Below, piece by piece: positions 10,310-19,583 of a stretch of DNA of 64,000 nt. The position numbers were made by a program, and so were the translations under genes. The stretch is from Phytophthora colocasiae. Lineage: Eukaryota > Oomycota > Peronosporomycetes > Peronosporales > Peronosporaceae. The notes below the pieces were generated by a model. The model had not been told where the DNA came from. It did not search any database and saw nothing but the letters and a program-made list of their open reading frames with translations. Every line of letters begins with the position of its first letter. Position 1 is the stretch's first letter. The stretch is taken from NCBI GenBank assembly GCA_018806915.1, contig JAGKQI010000060.1, positions 39,601-103,600 on the forward strand. The letters are read 5' to 3'.

Positions 10310-11467
10310 ATGAGACCTCAAGATTTGGCTCAGTACATGCCTCAACTCGACCTGGTTGAGTCGGACAGGACATCACTACGTGAATTAGCGGATACACTGA
10401 CCACGCACAACCTCGAGAGCTACAACGCTCTGTTAATATCCAGCGATGGCCACGCCGACACTAGACAATGGAAAGAGCTCCGCCGTAAGGACGGGATCCG
10501 TGTCTACAAGGAACGCGCGGCCACGTCGTCGCTCCCGTGCATCCCGTCACTGCTGTTGTTAGGCACAGTAGTCGGGAAACTCGAGGACGTCATGTTAGTG
10601 GCCGCTGCAGACACGGACGAGCGCATGAAACTCACGTCCAAATGTCTGCAGGACGGCGTGGTGGACAGCAAAGTGCTGCAGTCGGTGGTGGCCCCGACGG
10701 TGGACCAGCCGTTCCGCCACGTCGGCGTCAAGTGGCGGTTGCACGACGCACGGGACTACGTCTGTGTGGACGCGTCCGGTATGACTACAAACTGCAAAGG
10801 GGAACGTGTAGGCTATAGCATCTCGCACTCAGTGGCGTTTGCGCAGCTCCCGAGCTTCGACAAGTTCAGCGTCGAGCGCGCCAACATGTCGGTGTGCTGT
10901 CTGTTCCGGCAGAAGACGGCGGACACGGTCGAGTGCTACGCGCGAGGCTTCTTCGACTTCCGTAGCGGTAGTAATGAGTTGCTTAACACGTTGTCGATGA
11001 ACGCGGTAGCTACTCAATGGCTCTGCTTCTCCAAATATGTGGACTGCGCCGAGATGAAGAAGATCGTGTGGCGCATGCGCAAGAACTCTGGACTACCGGT
11101 GAACGGACCGCTGACCATTGAGCCGTCGGATGAACAAGTGGCTAAGCCCGGCAAGAGCTGGAGTGGATGCAGCGTCTGCAAGCGTAGCTACGGTCTTTCG
11201 TTGCGACGGACGTGCAAGATCTGCGATCGTGGCGTGTGCTCCAATTGCTGCGTCAAGAAACTCGTGTGCGTCTTGGCACCGGACCGCCGAACGGTGTTGG
11301 ATAAGAAGCGCACGTTCTGCACTGCGTGCATGTGCCAAGTGACCCGCAGCGATGCGCTGGCCATCGCACAGGATGAGATCCTCGAGTTGCAGCCGCAGGA
11401 GGATTCAGAAACTATGACAGACGAGCAGGTCAATGTCTGTACGCTTTCGGGTCACTCTGCTCATTGA
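10310..11467 (+). CDS. START-like/FYVE zinc-finger protein
   Basis: This intact 385-residue frame uses the ATG at 10310. The frame is open to 10196, but that extension is not shared by the paralogues, whose N-termini align from here. Residues ~1-260 form a START-like domain with family blocks WKELRRKDGIRVYKER, SLLLLGTVVG, LQDGVVDSKVL and GERVGYSISHSVAF. The last ~100 residues hold a FYVE-type finger with cysteine pairs CSVCKRSYG, CKICDRGVCSNC and CTACMCQV. The usual RR/KHHCR core of FYVE domains is reduced to LRRTCKIC, so PI3P binding is uncertain. The protein is probably a soluble lipid-binding or endosomal adaptor. It lies 286 bp upstream of, and in tandem with, the paralogue at 11754, with a third copy facing it at 13377-14525. 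This points to local duplication. Confidence 0.8.
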   Translation: MRPQDLAQYMPQLDLVESDRTSLRELADTLTTHNLESYNALLISSDGHADTRQWKELRRKDGIRVYKERAATSSLPCIPSLLLLGTVVGKLEDVMLVAAADTDERMKLTSKCLQDGVVDSKVLQSVVAPTVDQPFRHVGVKWRLHDARDYVCVDASGMTTNCKGERVGYSISHSVAFAQLPSFDKFSVERANMSVCCLFRQKTADTVECYARGFFDFRSGSNELLNTLSMNAVATQWLCFSKYVDCAEMKKIVWRMRKNSGLPVNGPLTIEPSDEQVAKPGKSWSGCSVCKRSYGLSLRRTCKICDRGVCSNCCVKKLVCVLAPDRRTVLDKKRTFCTACMCQVTRSDALAIAQDEILELQPQEDSETMTDEQVNVCTLSGHSAH

Positions 11468-11717
11468 CGAGACCCCACTGACCACGAGGACACCACTTAC
11501 ATCGTATCATAAGCTTAAAAGTAACAGGAATGCACGTGACCCCCAAGTGTCAATCGATGGTGGCGAGCTTGCAGGTGCACACCTCGCAGTTCATTGGCCG
11601 GAGCCATCACGCCTTCCGGACTTTGCAGTCACCAGCACGCTACTGCTCAGAGACTTTCGTTGCTGGACCTAAAATTCCCACCGGAAGGACAGCCTCGACG
11701 AACGCCAATTGTCCCGG

Positions 11718-11730
11718 TCATTCCTGATTT
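11718..11730 (+). promoter_or_regulatory. Inr/FPR-like core promoter
   Basis: TCATTCCTGATTT, 24 bases before the ATG at 11754, resembles the combined oomycete initiator (TCATTYY) and flanking promoter region (AWTTT). It implies a 5' leader of about 35 bases and supports 11754 as the start. Confidence 0.45.
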
Positions 11731-11753
11731 CATCGAGTAGAGTTGAAGGCGTG

Positions 11754-12920
11754 ATGAAATCTGTGCGCTCGCTGGTCGACGCTTTGCCACCGTTAAAGCT
11801 CAACGATGCCGAGGAGAAGGAGCTGCAGAACTTGTCCGAGAATTTTGTACTCGCTAACATCGATGAGTACCTCGAAATGTCGGAAGACGTCCGGAAAACC
11901 GGCAAAAGACCCAAAGAATGGCGGGAATTGAGGCGCAAGGACAACATCCGAGTGTACACGCAACGCAGCACCAAGAACGGAACCCCGGACGCTGAATCGA
12001 CGGTGCCGTCCTTACTGTTGTTCGGGACGATCCAAGGCACTTTGAACGACGTCATGTACGCCGTCTCTGGCTCCAACGACGAAGATATCAAAGTCCGATC
12101 CAAGTTCGTGCAGGACGGGATCGTTGACGCCAAAGTACTGCATGAAGTCGTACAACCCACAGTCGAAGACCCGTACCAGCACATCAACGTCACATGGAGA
12201 CTGTACGCCGTACCGGAGAACCGAGACTACATCTGCGTCGAGGCTTCCGGTATTGCTGTGACGACTGAAGGAGAATCTATCGGGTATCATGTGGCTCACT
12301 CTGTGGGGTTCCCTCAGTTGCCTCCGTTTCAAAAGGCAGACGTCGAGCGTGGCAATCTCTCGGTCTGTGCGCTCTACCGACAACGTGCACCGAACAGCGT
12401 CGAGTGTTACGTACACGGTTTCTTCGATTTCCAGGAAGACGACACGGTGCTCTCGGCCATCTCCATGAACTCGATGGCCAACCAGTGGCTGTCGTTCTCC
12501 CAGTTGATCGAATGTGCCGAGATGAAGAAACTTGTGTGGAATTTGCGGAAGAAATCGGCTCGGATTAGTAGCACCAGCACAGCTACTAACAGTAGCTTGG
12601 GGTCACCAATTGACCCTCGAAGGAAGAGTTCAACAACTGTCTCGAGTCATTGTCGAGTGTGTACCAAGAGCTTTGGATTGCTTGGCTCTAAGAAAATGTG
12701 TCGAGTTTGTGGCCAAATGGTATGCTCCAAATGCCACGTCAAGAGGACGGTGTGTACGGTGAACCATTGGGAGAACCGAGCCATTCTCGAGAAGAAGCTA
12801 CCGGTTTGTGGTCCCTGTATCCACGAGATCCTCACTGGAAATGCGCTGGAAGTTGCACGGGATGAAGTGCATCTCCGAGTCTACACACGTGACTCAGACT
12901 GGTGGTCCATGTCCGAATGA
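11754..12920 (+). CDS. START-like/FYVE zinc-finger protein
   Basis: This intact protein of 388 residues starts at MKSVRSLVDALPPLKL. The frame is open for 15 codons further upstream, but an Inr-like element falls in that stretch and the paralogues begin here. The START-like part shows WRELRRKDNIRVYTQR, PSLLLFGTIQG, QDGIVDAKVLHEVV and GESIGYHVAHSVGF. A serine/threonine-rich linker (about residues 275-300) leads to the FYVE-type finger with CRVCTKSFG, CRVCGQMVCSKC and CGPCI. The protein is closely related to 10310-11467 and differs mainly in the linker and the C-terminal tail. It is probably a cytosolic lipid-sensing or membrane-targeted adaptor. The exact ligand cannot be read from the sequence. 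Confidence 0.8.
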   Translation: MKSVRSLVDALPPLKLNDAEEKELQNLSENFVLANIDEYLEMSEDVRKTGKRPKEWRELRRKDNIRVYTQRSTKNGTPDAESTVPSLLLFGTIQGTLNDVMYAVSGSNDEDIKVRSKFVQDGIVDAKVLHEVVQPTVEDPYQHINVTWRLYAVPENRDYICVEASGIAVTTEGESIGYHVAHSVGFPQLPPFQKADVERGNLSVCALYRQRAPNSVECYVHGFFDFQEDDTVLSAISMNSMANQWLSFSQLIECAEMKKLVWNLRKKSARISSTSTATNSSLGSPIDPRRKSSTTVSSHCRVCTKSFGLLGSKKMCRVCGQMVCSKCHVKRTVCTVNHWENRAILEKKLPVCGPCIHEILTGNALEVARDEVHLRVYTRDSDWWSMSE

Positions 12921-13376
12921 ATGGACGGAGGAAGCATTTTTTGATTGTATTTAACAGCATGCGGGTGGCGTAAGAAGTAGGAACACAACTTTATGATAAA
13001 TAACAAAGACTGGTAATTAATCTTTCGGGATCTTAGTCAGCAAACCTTGCGAGTCACGAAGCTTATTCAGCCATCATTTGAGTGCTGTGCTGATCTCGTG
13101 GCGTTCAGATCATGATTCAGAATTGCAACATGTAATTGGCCCAAGGCATGACGCATTTCGGCCTCAGCACGTGTCAATTACTAGTACGCAGTTAAAGAAG
13201 AACACATTGATAAGACAAAATGCTTTATGGATGTCTGTAAAATGATGCCCAATTGTCCCAAACAATCGTGAATATTTCTTTCGTTCGTGCCGAATACTAC
13301 AAACAAAGCGGTTATTAAGTTCATTCAGATACTTCTTAGGTTAACTAGTACAGGTAGCAACAGCTACACAAGCATT
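12921..13376. other. Intergenic, no feature seen
   Basis: This AT-rich spacer lies between the convergent START-FYVE genes. I find no frame resembling a protein and no obvious repeat. Confidence 0.4.
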
Positions 13377-14525
13377 CTACGAGTCCACGGCATCTTGGTT
13401 AACTGCCAGTTCTTCTCGAGCGATGGCCACGTGTCACTTTCCCGCATCGTTTTCAATACATCGATGGCAGAACGAACTCTTCTTCTCGTCCACAGTTCGT
13501 CCATCGACGGCCATAAAGTACAATGATTTTCTTGACAGTACAACGAGGACAAACGATTCGGCCGCAACTTGTACAGGTTTCACGACTTGTACCGAGGAAT
13601 CCGAAGCTGTTAGAGCATAAACTGCAAGCTCCTGGACGCATCGCCGGCTCTAATAAAGCTCTGGAAAACCCTCCGCCTGAATTTGAAGACGTACTGGAGC
13701 TGGAACTTGTGTCAGAAGTGCGACTATCAAGACTGTTCCTCCGTAGTCCCCACATCAACTTCTTCATGCGTCCATACTCCACTTTCCGCCCGAACGAAAG
13801 CCACTGAGACGCCAGAGCTTGCAACGCCACATTATTCAGCATTTTATTTGTCGTAGGAAGTCAAAGAAACCTCGTACATAAATTTCAACACTTGTTGGAG
13901 TCTTCTGGCGATACAGTGAACACACCGACATGTTGCTTCGCAGCACACCATAGCTCTGGAAGTCCGGCAGATCCGGGAAAGCAACGGAGTGAGCCAAATT
14001 GTATCCAATACGCTCATTCTTCGAGTGTAAAACACCCGTCGCATCTAACGACACGTAGTCACGGCCATTGTAGAGTTTCCACTTGATCCCTACGTGACGG
14101 AAAGGCTCTTCCGTCGACGGCTTCACCAATTCACACAACATTTTTGTATCCACCATCCCGTCATTGACAATAGAGGATTTGATCTTGAGCGCAGCGTCCG
14201 TCGTCGCTACTACCCCATACATCACGTCTTCCACTGTGCCTTCTACTGTTCCTAATAGCAATAAGGACGGGGTGAATGGTGTTCTACGTCTGGAGGAACT
14301 ATTAGGACGTTCCCGATAGATTCTTAAACCACTTTTACGTCGCATCTCCTTCCACTGCCCCGCGTTCAAGTCCGCGTAGCCATTTTTGGTCACGAGCAGC
14401 GTATTACTCTGTTGAACATTGTGCAATACTAAAGTGCCAGCTAAATTTCGCAGTAAGTCTCGATCTGCATTGGACACTGCAAGTTGTGGTACAAGATGTA
14501 CGAAATCCGACGTTTTCTTGGTCAT
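13377..14525 (-). pseudogene. START-like/FYVE zinc-finger protein, frameshifted
   Basis: Starting at 14525 (MTKKTSDFVHLVPQL), the first 220 residues have all START-like blocks: WKEMRRKSGLRIYRER, PSLLLLGTVEG, NDGMVDTKMLCELV and ERIGYNLAHSVAF. At about 13845-13850 the frame shifts by one base into a frame (from 13842) with ALASQWLSFGRKVEY, a Ser/Asp-rich linker and the FYVE-type finger (CSLCSNSFG, CTSCGRIVCPRC). Two further shifts near 13505 and 13450 are needed to reach the family's usual end (AIAREEL...) at 13377-13379. Three one-base breaks in an otherwise well-kept gene could be recent decay or assembly error. The gene faces the two intact copies. Confidence 0.75.
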
Positions 14526-14735
14526 TTCGACCGAGACTTTCGCGTCGTCCGGTTAAATTTTAAGTGAGTGATGCCCACGACACCGACAGGCCTTTCGAAG
14601 CGGAAAGGGAGAGCCATAAGCGTTCCATGGCTGCCCATTAAGTGCCCAGAGAGCTGACCTGTGCGTCAGTGACGCTGCAGTCCATTAGGCATCATCATGG
14701 CAGACTTTCCACCAATCATGTTCTTTAAACTATTA

Positions 14736-16638
14736 CCGTATTTGTCGGATCGAGTGGGACACTCGGATCAAGTGGGAAAGCCACTATGTAGGGGTGACAC
14801 CCCCTCTCTATACCATAGAACCTATCAAAATGAAACATGCATTTATTGAGGTTTATGAAGTTACTCCTCATCAGGAAGAACAGCATTCTCTGGTGAAGCT
14901 TACATGCGTTCGGAATCTACCAGAAGCATCTGAGGTCCAATAGGAATATGTCCTGCCTTTTGAAAGCCTCTAATTATCGTTTCAGCGGAGATCATCTCCC
15001 ACGCCTCCCCAATCATCTTCGACAGTAGAAGGCGACGCTCACTAGCATTTGACGCAAAGGGGTTGTCGATGTGCCAGCGTCGATAAAGATCCCTGCGTAG
15101 TGTACATTGTTAGAAACAACGATGAAGTTAAAAAAGCTTTTTAAAAAAGCACGTACTGAATGATGCTTTTAAATGAATGCATTAACGCTTCGACATCCAT
15201 CGGCTGACTGAAGGCCAGGTAATCCCTCGGAGGAATGTATTCTGGACCTCAGTACAGCACTCCTCAAGAGAGGTTTTTACGCTGTCCATCTTGTGGACCT
15301 TTAAGCTGTCCAGCAGCAGCATGCGGCTTGTGCCTTGTGCTGAAGGGGCGTCCAAACTCTAGTCACACACACACACCAATTTTAGTTTTAAAGGTACTAA
15401 ATAAAAGAGATTAAATTACAAACCTCGTCAGATCCACTTTTAGCACTTCGTGGCATGGTCACAAAAGGCCTTTTTTGCTTGGGTCAGTATGGATTTGACA
15501 CCAGGATGGCCCCAGCCTGGAGCTCGGAAACTCTCTTGATATACTGCGGCCCTCCAGGCTCACGCCCCGCAAACACAATAAAGGGCTGGGAGCTTCATCC
15601 CGTGTGGCTGACGTGCGGCACAGGAAGACGGGGCTACAGCGAGATCCATTTTCCCCTCATCCCCTTGCGGGCCTACGCCCACCGTCTACTGTCTTTGCTC
15701 CTTTAAAATCGATTGTTAAACGGCCCGGGTTATCAATCCCCAAGCCCGTTTGATCCATGTTGAAGAAGGTTGCCATACCGGTCTTGCGTTCTGTAAGACA
15801 GTGGAAAGATTCCATCTTCTTCTAACAGCAAAGATTGATCGACCTAGAAAATGAGTCTGCAATTTCCTAAAACAAGTTTTAGTTGATAATTACTTACTGA
15901 CTCAATAAATGTAATTTAAGTACACTCGCATTGTTCTCCCGCAGTTTTCTACTCTTTTGTGAGTGATGCGCCTAACAGAAAATCTGTTACGCTTCAAACA
16001 GCGTGTGCAACCAAGATAGTAGTGCAACATTCGTTCTGGCTGCTGAGGAAGGGCAGCGTCGAACTTGCCAATCAATATCAGCACAATGCACTTCTGTAGT
16101 GACACACAGTCCTCGTGTCTTTCTCATCCAGCGTTATCCATTTTATTAACCTGTGAGAAGAAAATAGCATTAGTACAATTGAGCAGCATTAAAACAATAA
16201 GAAGTCCAACACGTACTCGGCTTCAAGCTCAGGAAAAAGGACGTATTGCCTTCAATGGGCGATGAGGACGAGCAAACACTTGATTCGGAGGCGGAGGCAG
16301 CCACAGAGCAGAGCTGTGCCTTTGACTACGCCAGCGGATAGATGGTCGAGCGATGGCTGACTCCTCAGCCGACCGAAGCTGCATCAACGGCCCGCTTCTC
16401 CCTCTACCGCACAAGCACCTCAAGTGCGTATTAAAGTAGAAAGCATAATAAACGGAGGATTTACAGTATTTTTGCGCATTACCTTGTACTTGATTTTATT
16501 CTTGTTCTTCGGCCTGCGCGGCATTACGAGAAATGGGATGGATGGCAGTCGACGCATGCAAAAAAAAAAAACTTTGAGGTTTTTTTATGACTTGAAAATG
16601 GCCATTAAAAGTTGTCTCACTCGATCCGACAAATACGG
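14736..16638 (-). mobile_element. pogo/Tigger-type DNA transposon with TIRs and TA duplication
   Basis: The left end CCGTATTTGTCGGATCGAGT at 14736 and its complement ending at 16638 form inverted termini of about 20-25 bp. Each end is flanked by TA (14734-14735 and 16639-16640), the target site of the Tc1/mariner/pogo superfamily. The 1.9-kb interior carries a decayed DDE_1-type transposase on the minus strand. The paired ends and TA sites define the insertion well. Confidence 0.75.
14900..16105 (-). pseudogene. pogo/Tigger-like (DDE_1) transposase, decayed
   Basis: Reading the minus strand, 16105-15902 carries a CENP-B-like helix-turn-helix part (CLKRNRFSVRRITHKRVE). About 15760-15690 shows NMDQTGLGI, the 'N.DqT' start of the DDE core. 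About 15330-15290 has LLLDSLKVHKMDSV, where the usual 'llvDn...H' aspartate block lies. About 15215-15180 has QPMDVEALMHSFK, matching the QPlDvgv...fK block. The last frame ends at 14900-14902 after FQKAGHIPIGPQ. The pieces lie in different frames with stops, so the enzyme is not functional. Confidence 0.7.
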
Positions 16639-16798
16639 TACTCTTTGGTTTGTACTACTAGTACCTCACAAGCTGCTTCTTTTTAACCAATCCCGATATG
16701 TTATATTTTACCGTGAGATGCGGCGCAGTGAGACGGAGCATAAACCACTCGTAAGAGATTGGATAAAAAAGCCCAAGGCATATGATTGGATTACTTGA

Positions 16799-17424
16799 AA
16801 TGGCTACATTGAAGTGCCTGCATTTAAGCCAAGCCCCCCACCAAGCGACACCCCTGGCACCAAAGTTCAAACACGACCTAAGCATCCCTTTCGGCGCTGC
16901 CGGCCTACGCTGCGGTCACCAAGGCGGCGTTTTCGGACCCACGTCTCCAGAGGCGACACGATGTCGCCCCTCCGGCATGCGCCAGACTGGTCAAAGCATG
17001 CTGTCGGCCCACTACAACACCGTGCTTCTGCTGCCAATTCAGATCGATTTGGCGGACACGTAGTGGATGTGTGTAGCATCCGACTTGCTACCTCGAGCCC
17101 CCTACTCCGGATTGAAGCACCAAGTCCCGTCCAAGAAGAGGAAGACTCGCAGCCGAGACGTGAACGCTGCCAACGAAAAAACTCATTTACCGGCGAAGCC
17201 TTCTGTCGCGGAGACCTGGTCCACCTTCTGGTGATGATGTTAAAAAGGCACCAAGAGTACCTTTCTAGCTATAGCTATAGCTGTAGTTGTAAGACAGGTA
17301 GACTCCTAAGGCGTGAGAGAACGACAACCACCGAGTAGCATATCTATTTGAAGCGTTAAAATGGCGTGGCCATGCGTTCCGGACGATAAATCAGAAGAAC
17401 CCGCGTGTGTAGCAATCCACCCCG
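16799..17424. other. No gene recognised; short TAGCTA microsatellite
   Basis: Open frames on the plus strand here show no family resemblance. A short run of TAGCTATAGCTATAGCTG lies near 17267-17285. The stretch separates the pogo element from the START-FYVE relic. Confidence 0.35.
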
Positions 17425-17990
17425 TCAGCTGTTAGTCTTTGCCGTGGTACAGTGAGCACACTCGACATGTTTCCCTCGCGAGCGATCTCCTGAGGTCTGT
17501 GAATGCTGGTAATTGAGGTAAACCCCACCGGGAATGCGATACGTTGTTTCGTCTCTGTGGGGTCTGCATGGATACCGGTCGTGTCGAGGTGTCACGTAGT
17601 CACGATCTTCATATGAAGTCGCCACTTTGAAGACGCTGGATGTAGTGGAGCGGGTCGTTTACAGTAGGGCCTACTGAGCTCCTCCAGCACTTTACTATCG
17701 ACTACACCGTCGCGGATTACACGTGGACTTGAAACCTTCAAAGACCTCGTCCGTGGGGGTTACAACACCCGTACATGATGTCTTTCGAGCTTCCTACTAC
17801 TAGCAGGATCCCAGTAGTAATAGGGATGGGATAGCTGGTGGAGACGCACCGATAGAGCGTGGTCGTTCTCGGTAGATGCCTGAATCCCTTCTACTTTACG
17901 TGTGGGGACCCATAGTCGACTATCTGGGTGACCATCCTTGGTAACGCTTACAGGTTGTTCAGCTACTGCTCGAGGTTGGTGAGAAACTAG
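17425..17990 (-). pseudogene. Relic of a START-like/FYVE family gene
   Basis: On the minus strand the order of family blocks is kept in changing frames: VSVTKDGHPDSRLW (compare VTKNGYADLNAGQW), IPSLLLLGS, IRDGVVDSKVLEEL, DRDYV, and then the region equal to the VERxNMSVC block. The zinc finger is missing, cut off by or lost near 17425. Its upstream end abuts transposon termini at 18010. It is clearly dead. Confidence 0.6.
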
Positions 17991-18009
17991 AGTCGTTACT
18001 ACACGCTTT

Positions 18010-18056
18010 GCCGGGCCAAAGTGGGCTAATCGAGCATCCAATGTGGGGCAGGATTA
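18010..18056. repeat. Orphan transposon terminus abutting the mariner-like element
   Basis: The sequence GGCCAAAGTGGGCTAATC...GCAGGATTAA matches, in inverted orientation, bases 32105-32149. It ends exactly where the mariner-like element at 18057 begins. It seems to be the end of a second, related element. Confidence 0.55.
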
Positions 18057-19581
18057 ATTTTAGGCGGCTGACAGAAAACCCAAAACAGCCCCAAAACTGT
18101 TTTTTCACACAATCAAAGTGGGCTAACTCAATCACTGTCAAAAGCGAGCAAACTACTGGCCATAGGGACATATCTTTCCTTACGAATTAAGCTGCATGCA
18201 ACAAACTTCGAAGCGTGCAGCTCTACGTTGCCCTGCAATCCATGCGCTGAGTGATCTCGCAGGCATGCAAGAGTGTTGGTAGCTTCCGCTCGAGGAAGCC
18301 CATGCGAGCTTCTGTCTTCGAAATTGGTGGACCAGTAATACTCTCCGGTCAGTGGGTCGTTCATCTCTTCCCTCGCTGTAGCTAGGTAGGTTTTGATGTG
18401 CGCTTTAAGCAGCGCTAAAGCGAAGTTTTCAATCTGGCAGTTACACATGGGGCTGTATGGACCAAGTCGAAGTGCAAGACATGAGATCGCAGCGGGGCTG
18501 TTACGAGCTCCTCTGGTACGAGGAAGTGTGCTGGTGCATTGTCAAACACGATGACGATCTTTCTTGTCCCTATACCGCTCGTGTGATAGATGTTGCTCTC
18601 CTTGATGACCTCATACAGCTCCTCTACGAAGTCGGCGTTGGTTTGCATTTTTTAATGCTGCCTCTTTGCGTCCGGTACGCAACGACACCGTACGCAGAGG
18701 AGACCGGGCGCACTGGATTTGGAGGTTGGCGCCTCTTGACGGCGGTGCATCTTCTCCACGGGCACGCTTTCCCTTCTTTGCACGACCTTTTCGTGCGCTT
18801 GGTGTAACAAGCTAAAATTCGTCTCGTCAAAATACGACGACGAGATCATCACCACGTGCTTGGTGTCTGATCAGCGCTTCCAGCAAACACCTTCCCTCTT
18901 CTCCTTATTTTCACCTCATCTGTGTGTACATGTCGTAGGCTCGAGCGCGCGTCTATTAATCGAATTAGCCAAAGAATATTGAATGTTAATTCAGTCTCAG
19001 CACATGTACATGTTCATAGTAAAGCACACCTGTTTGATTTGGTAAAGAGCATGCCTTTCAGGATGGCGAGAAATGGTAGACTCTGCGATGTCCACACACG
19101 AAATTCATCAAGGACCATGCGTTTCAATGTGGCAAGTGGGAGAAGAACAACACTTCGATCCAGCCACAGCCTCTTAATGTCATGCGCCTTGATCTCGGGG
19201 TCACTTTGGTAGCAGGCGGCCCCCTCGATAGTGGTGAAGCTTTCAACAGCACTGGTCGAGGCTAACAAGTCGCTCCGCTGTGCTCTGTGCAGGAACTCCA
19301 TTATAATGGGCAACAGCACGCCAGTTAAGCCACCGGCGTGGTATGCTTTGAGTGACGCGACGGCGTTCTTCAGGTGTGTGTGGGTCTTGAGGTGGCGGGG
19401 TTTGGGAAGGCATCTGGGTTGTGTAATGTCAGTTGCAGATTGACTTTGTGGTCTCCATTTCGGGCGCATGCGAAGTACTGTACATGTACATGTACGAATG
19501 ATTTGAATGATGATTAGCCCACTTTGATTGTGTGAAAAAACAGTTTTGGGCTGTTTTGGGTTTCTGTCAGCCGCCTAAAAT
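18057..19581 (-). mobile_element. Tc1/mariner-like transposon with ~70-bp TIRs
   Basis: The inverted ends start ATTTTAGGCGGCTGACAGAA (18057) and close with its complement at 19581. They match over about 70 bp, through CTGTTTTTTCACACAATCAA and AGTGGGCTAA. TA flanks both ends (18055-18056 and 19582-19583). The 1.5-kb body encodes a broken transposase on the minus strand. Confidence 0.75.
18128..19469 (-). pseudogene. Tc1/mariner-like DDE transposase, frameshifted
   Basis: The minus-strand pieces run in order. The segment 19469-19014 is the N-terminal DNA-binding part. The segment 18855-18652 has SSYFDETNFSL, the 'iDEtnFn' block with the first catalytic acid region. The segment 18648-18415 has IVFDNAPAH, the second catalytic Asp. 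The segment 18448-18128 has MCNCQIENFALALLKAHIK, corresponding to 'SPMCNPIE.FsvlKa.iK' with the third acid. The frames change at least three times. The transposase would have catalysed cut-and-paste at TA sites and is now inactive. Confidence 0.7.
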
Positions 19582-19583
19582 TA

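Noticed and set aside
16424..16798. 124-codon plus frame crossing the pogo element's right end
   Set aside because: It spans the TIR and flanking DNA, so it cannot be an element or host gene; low-complexity A runs keep it open.
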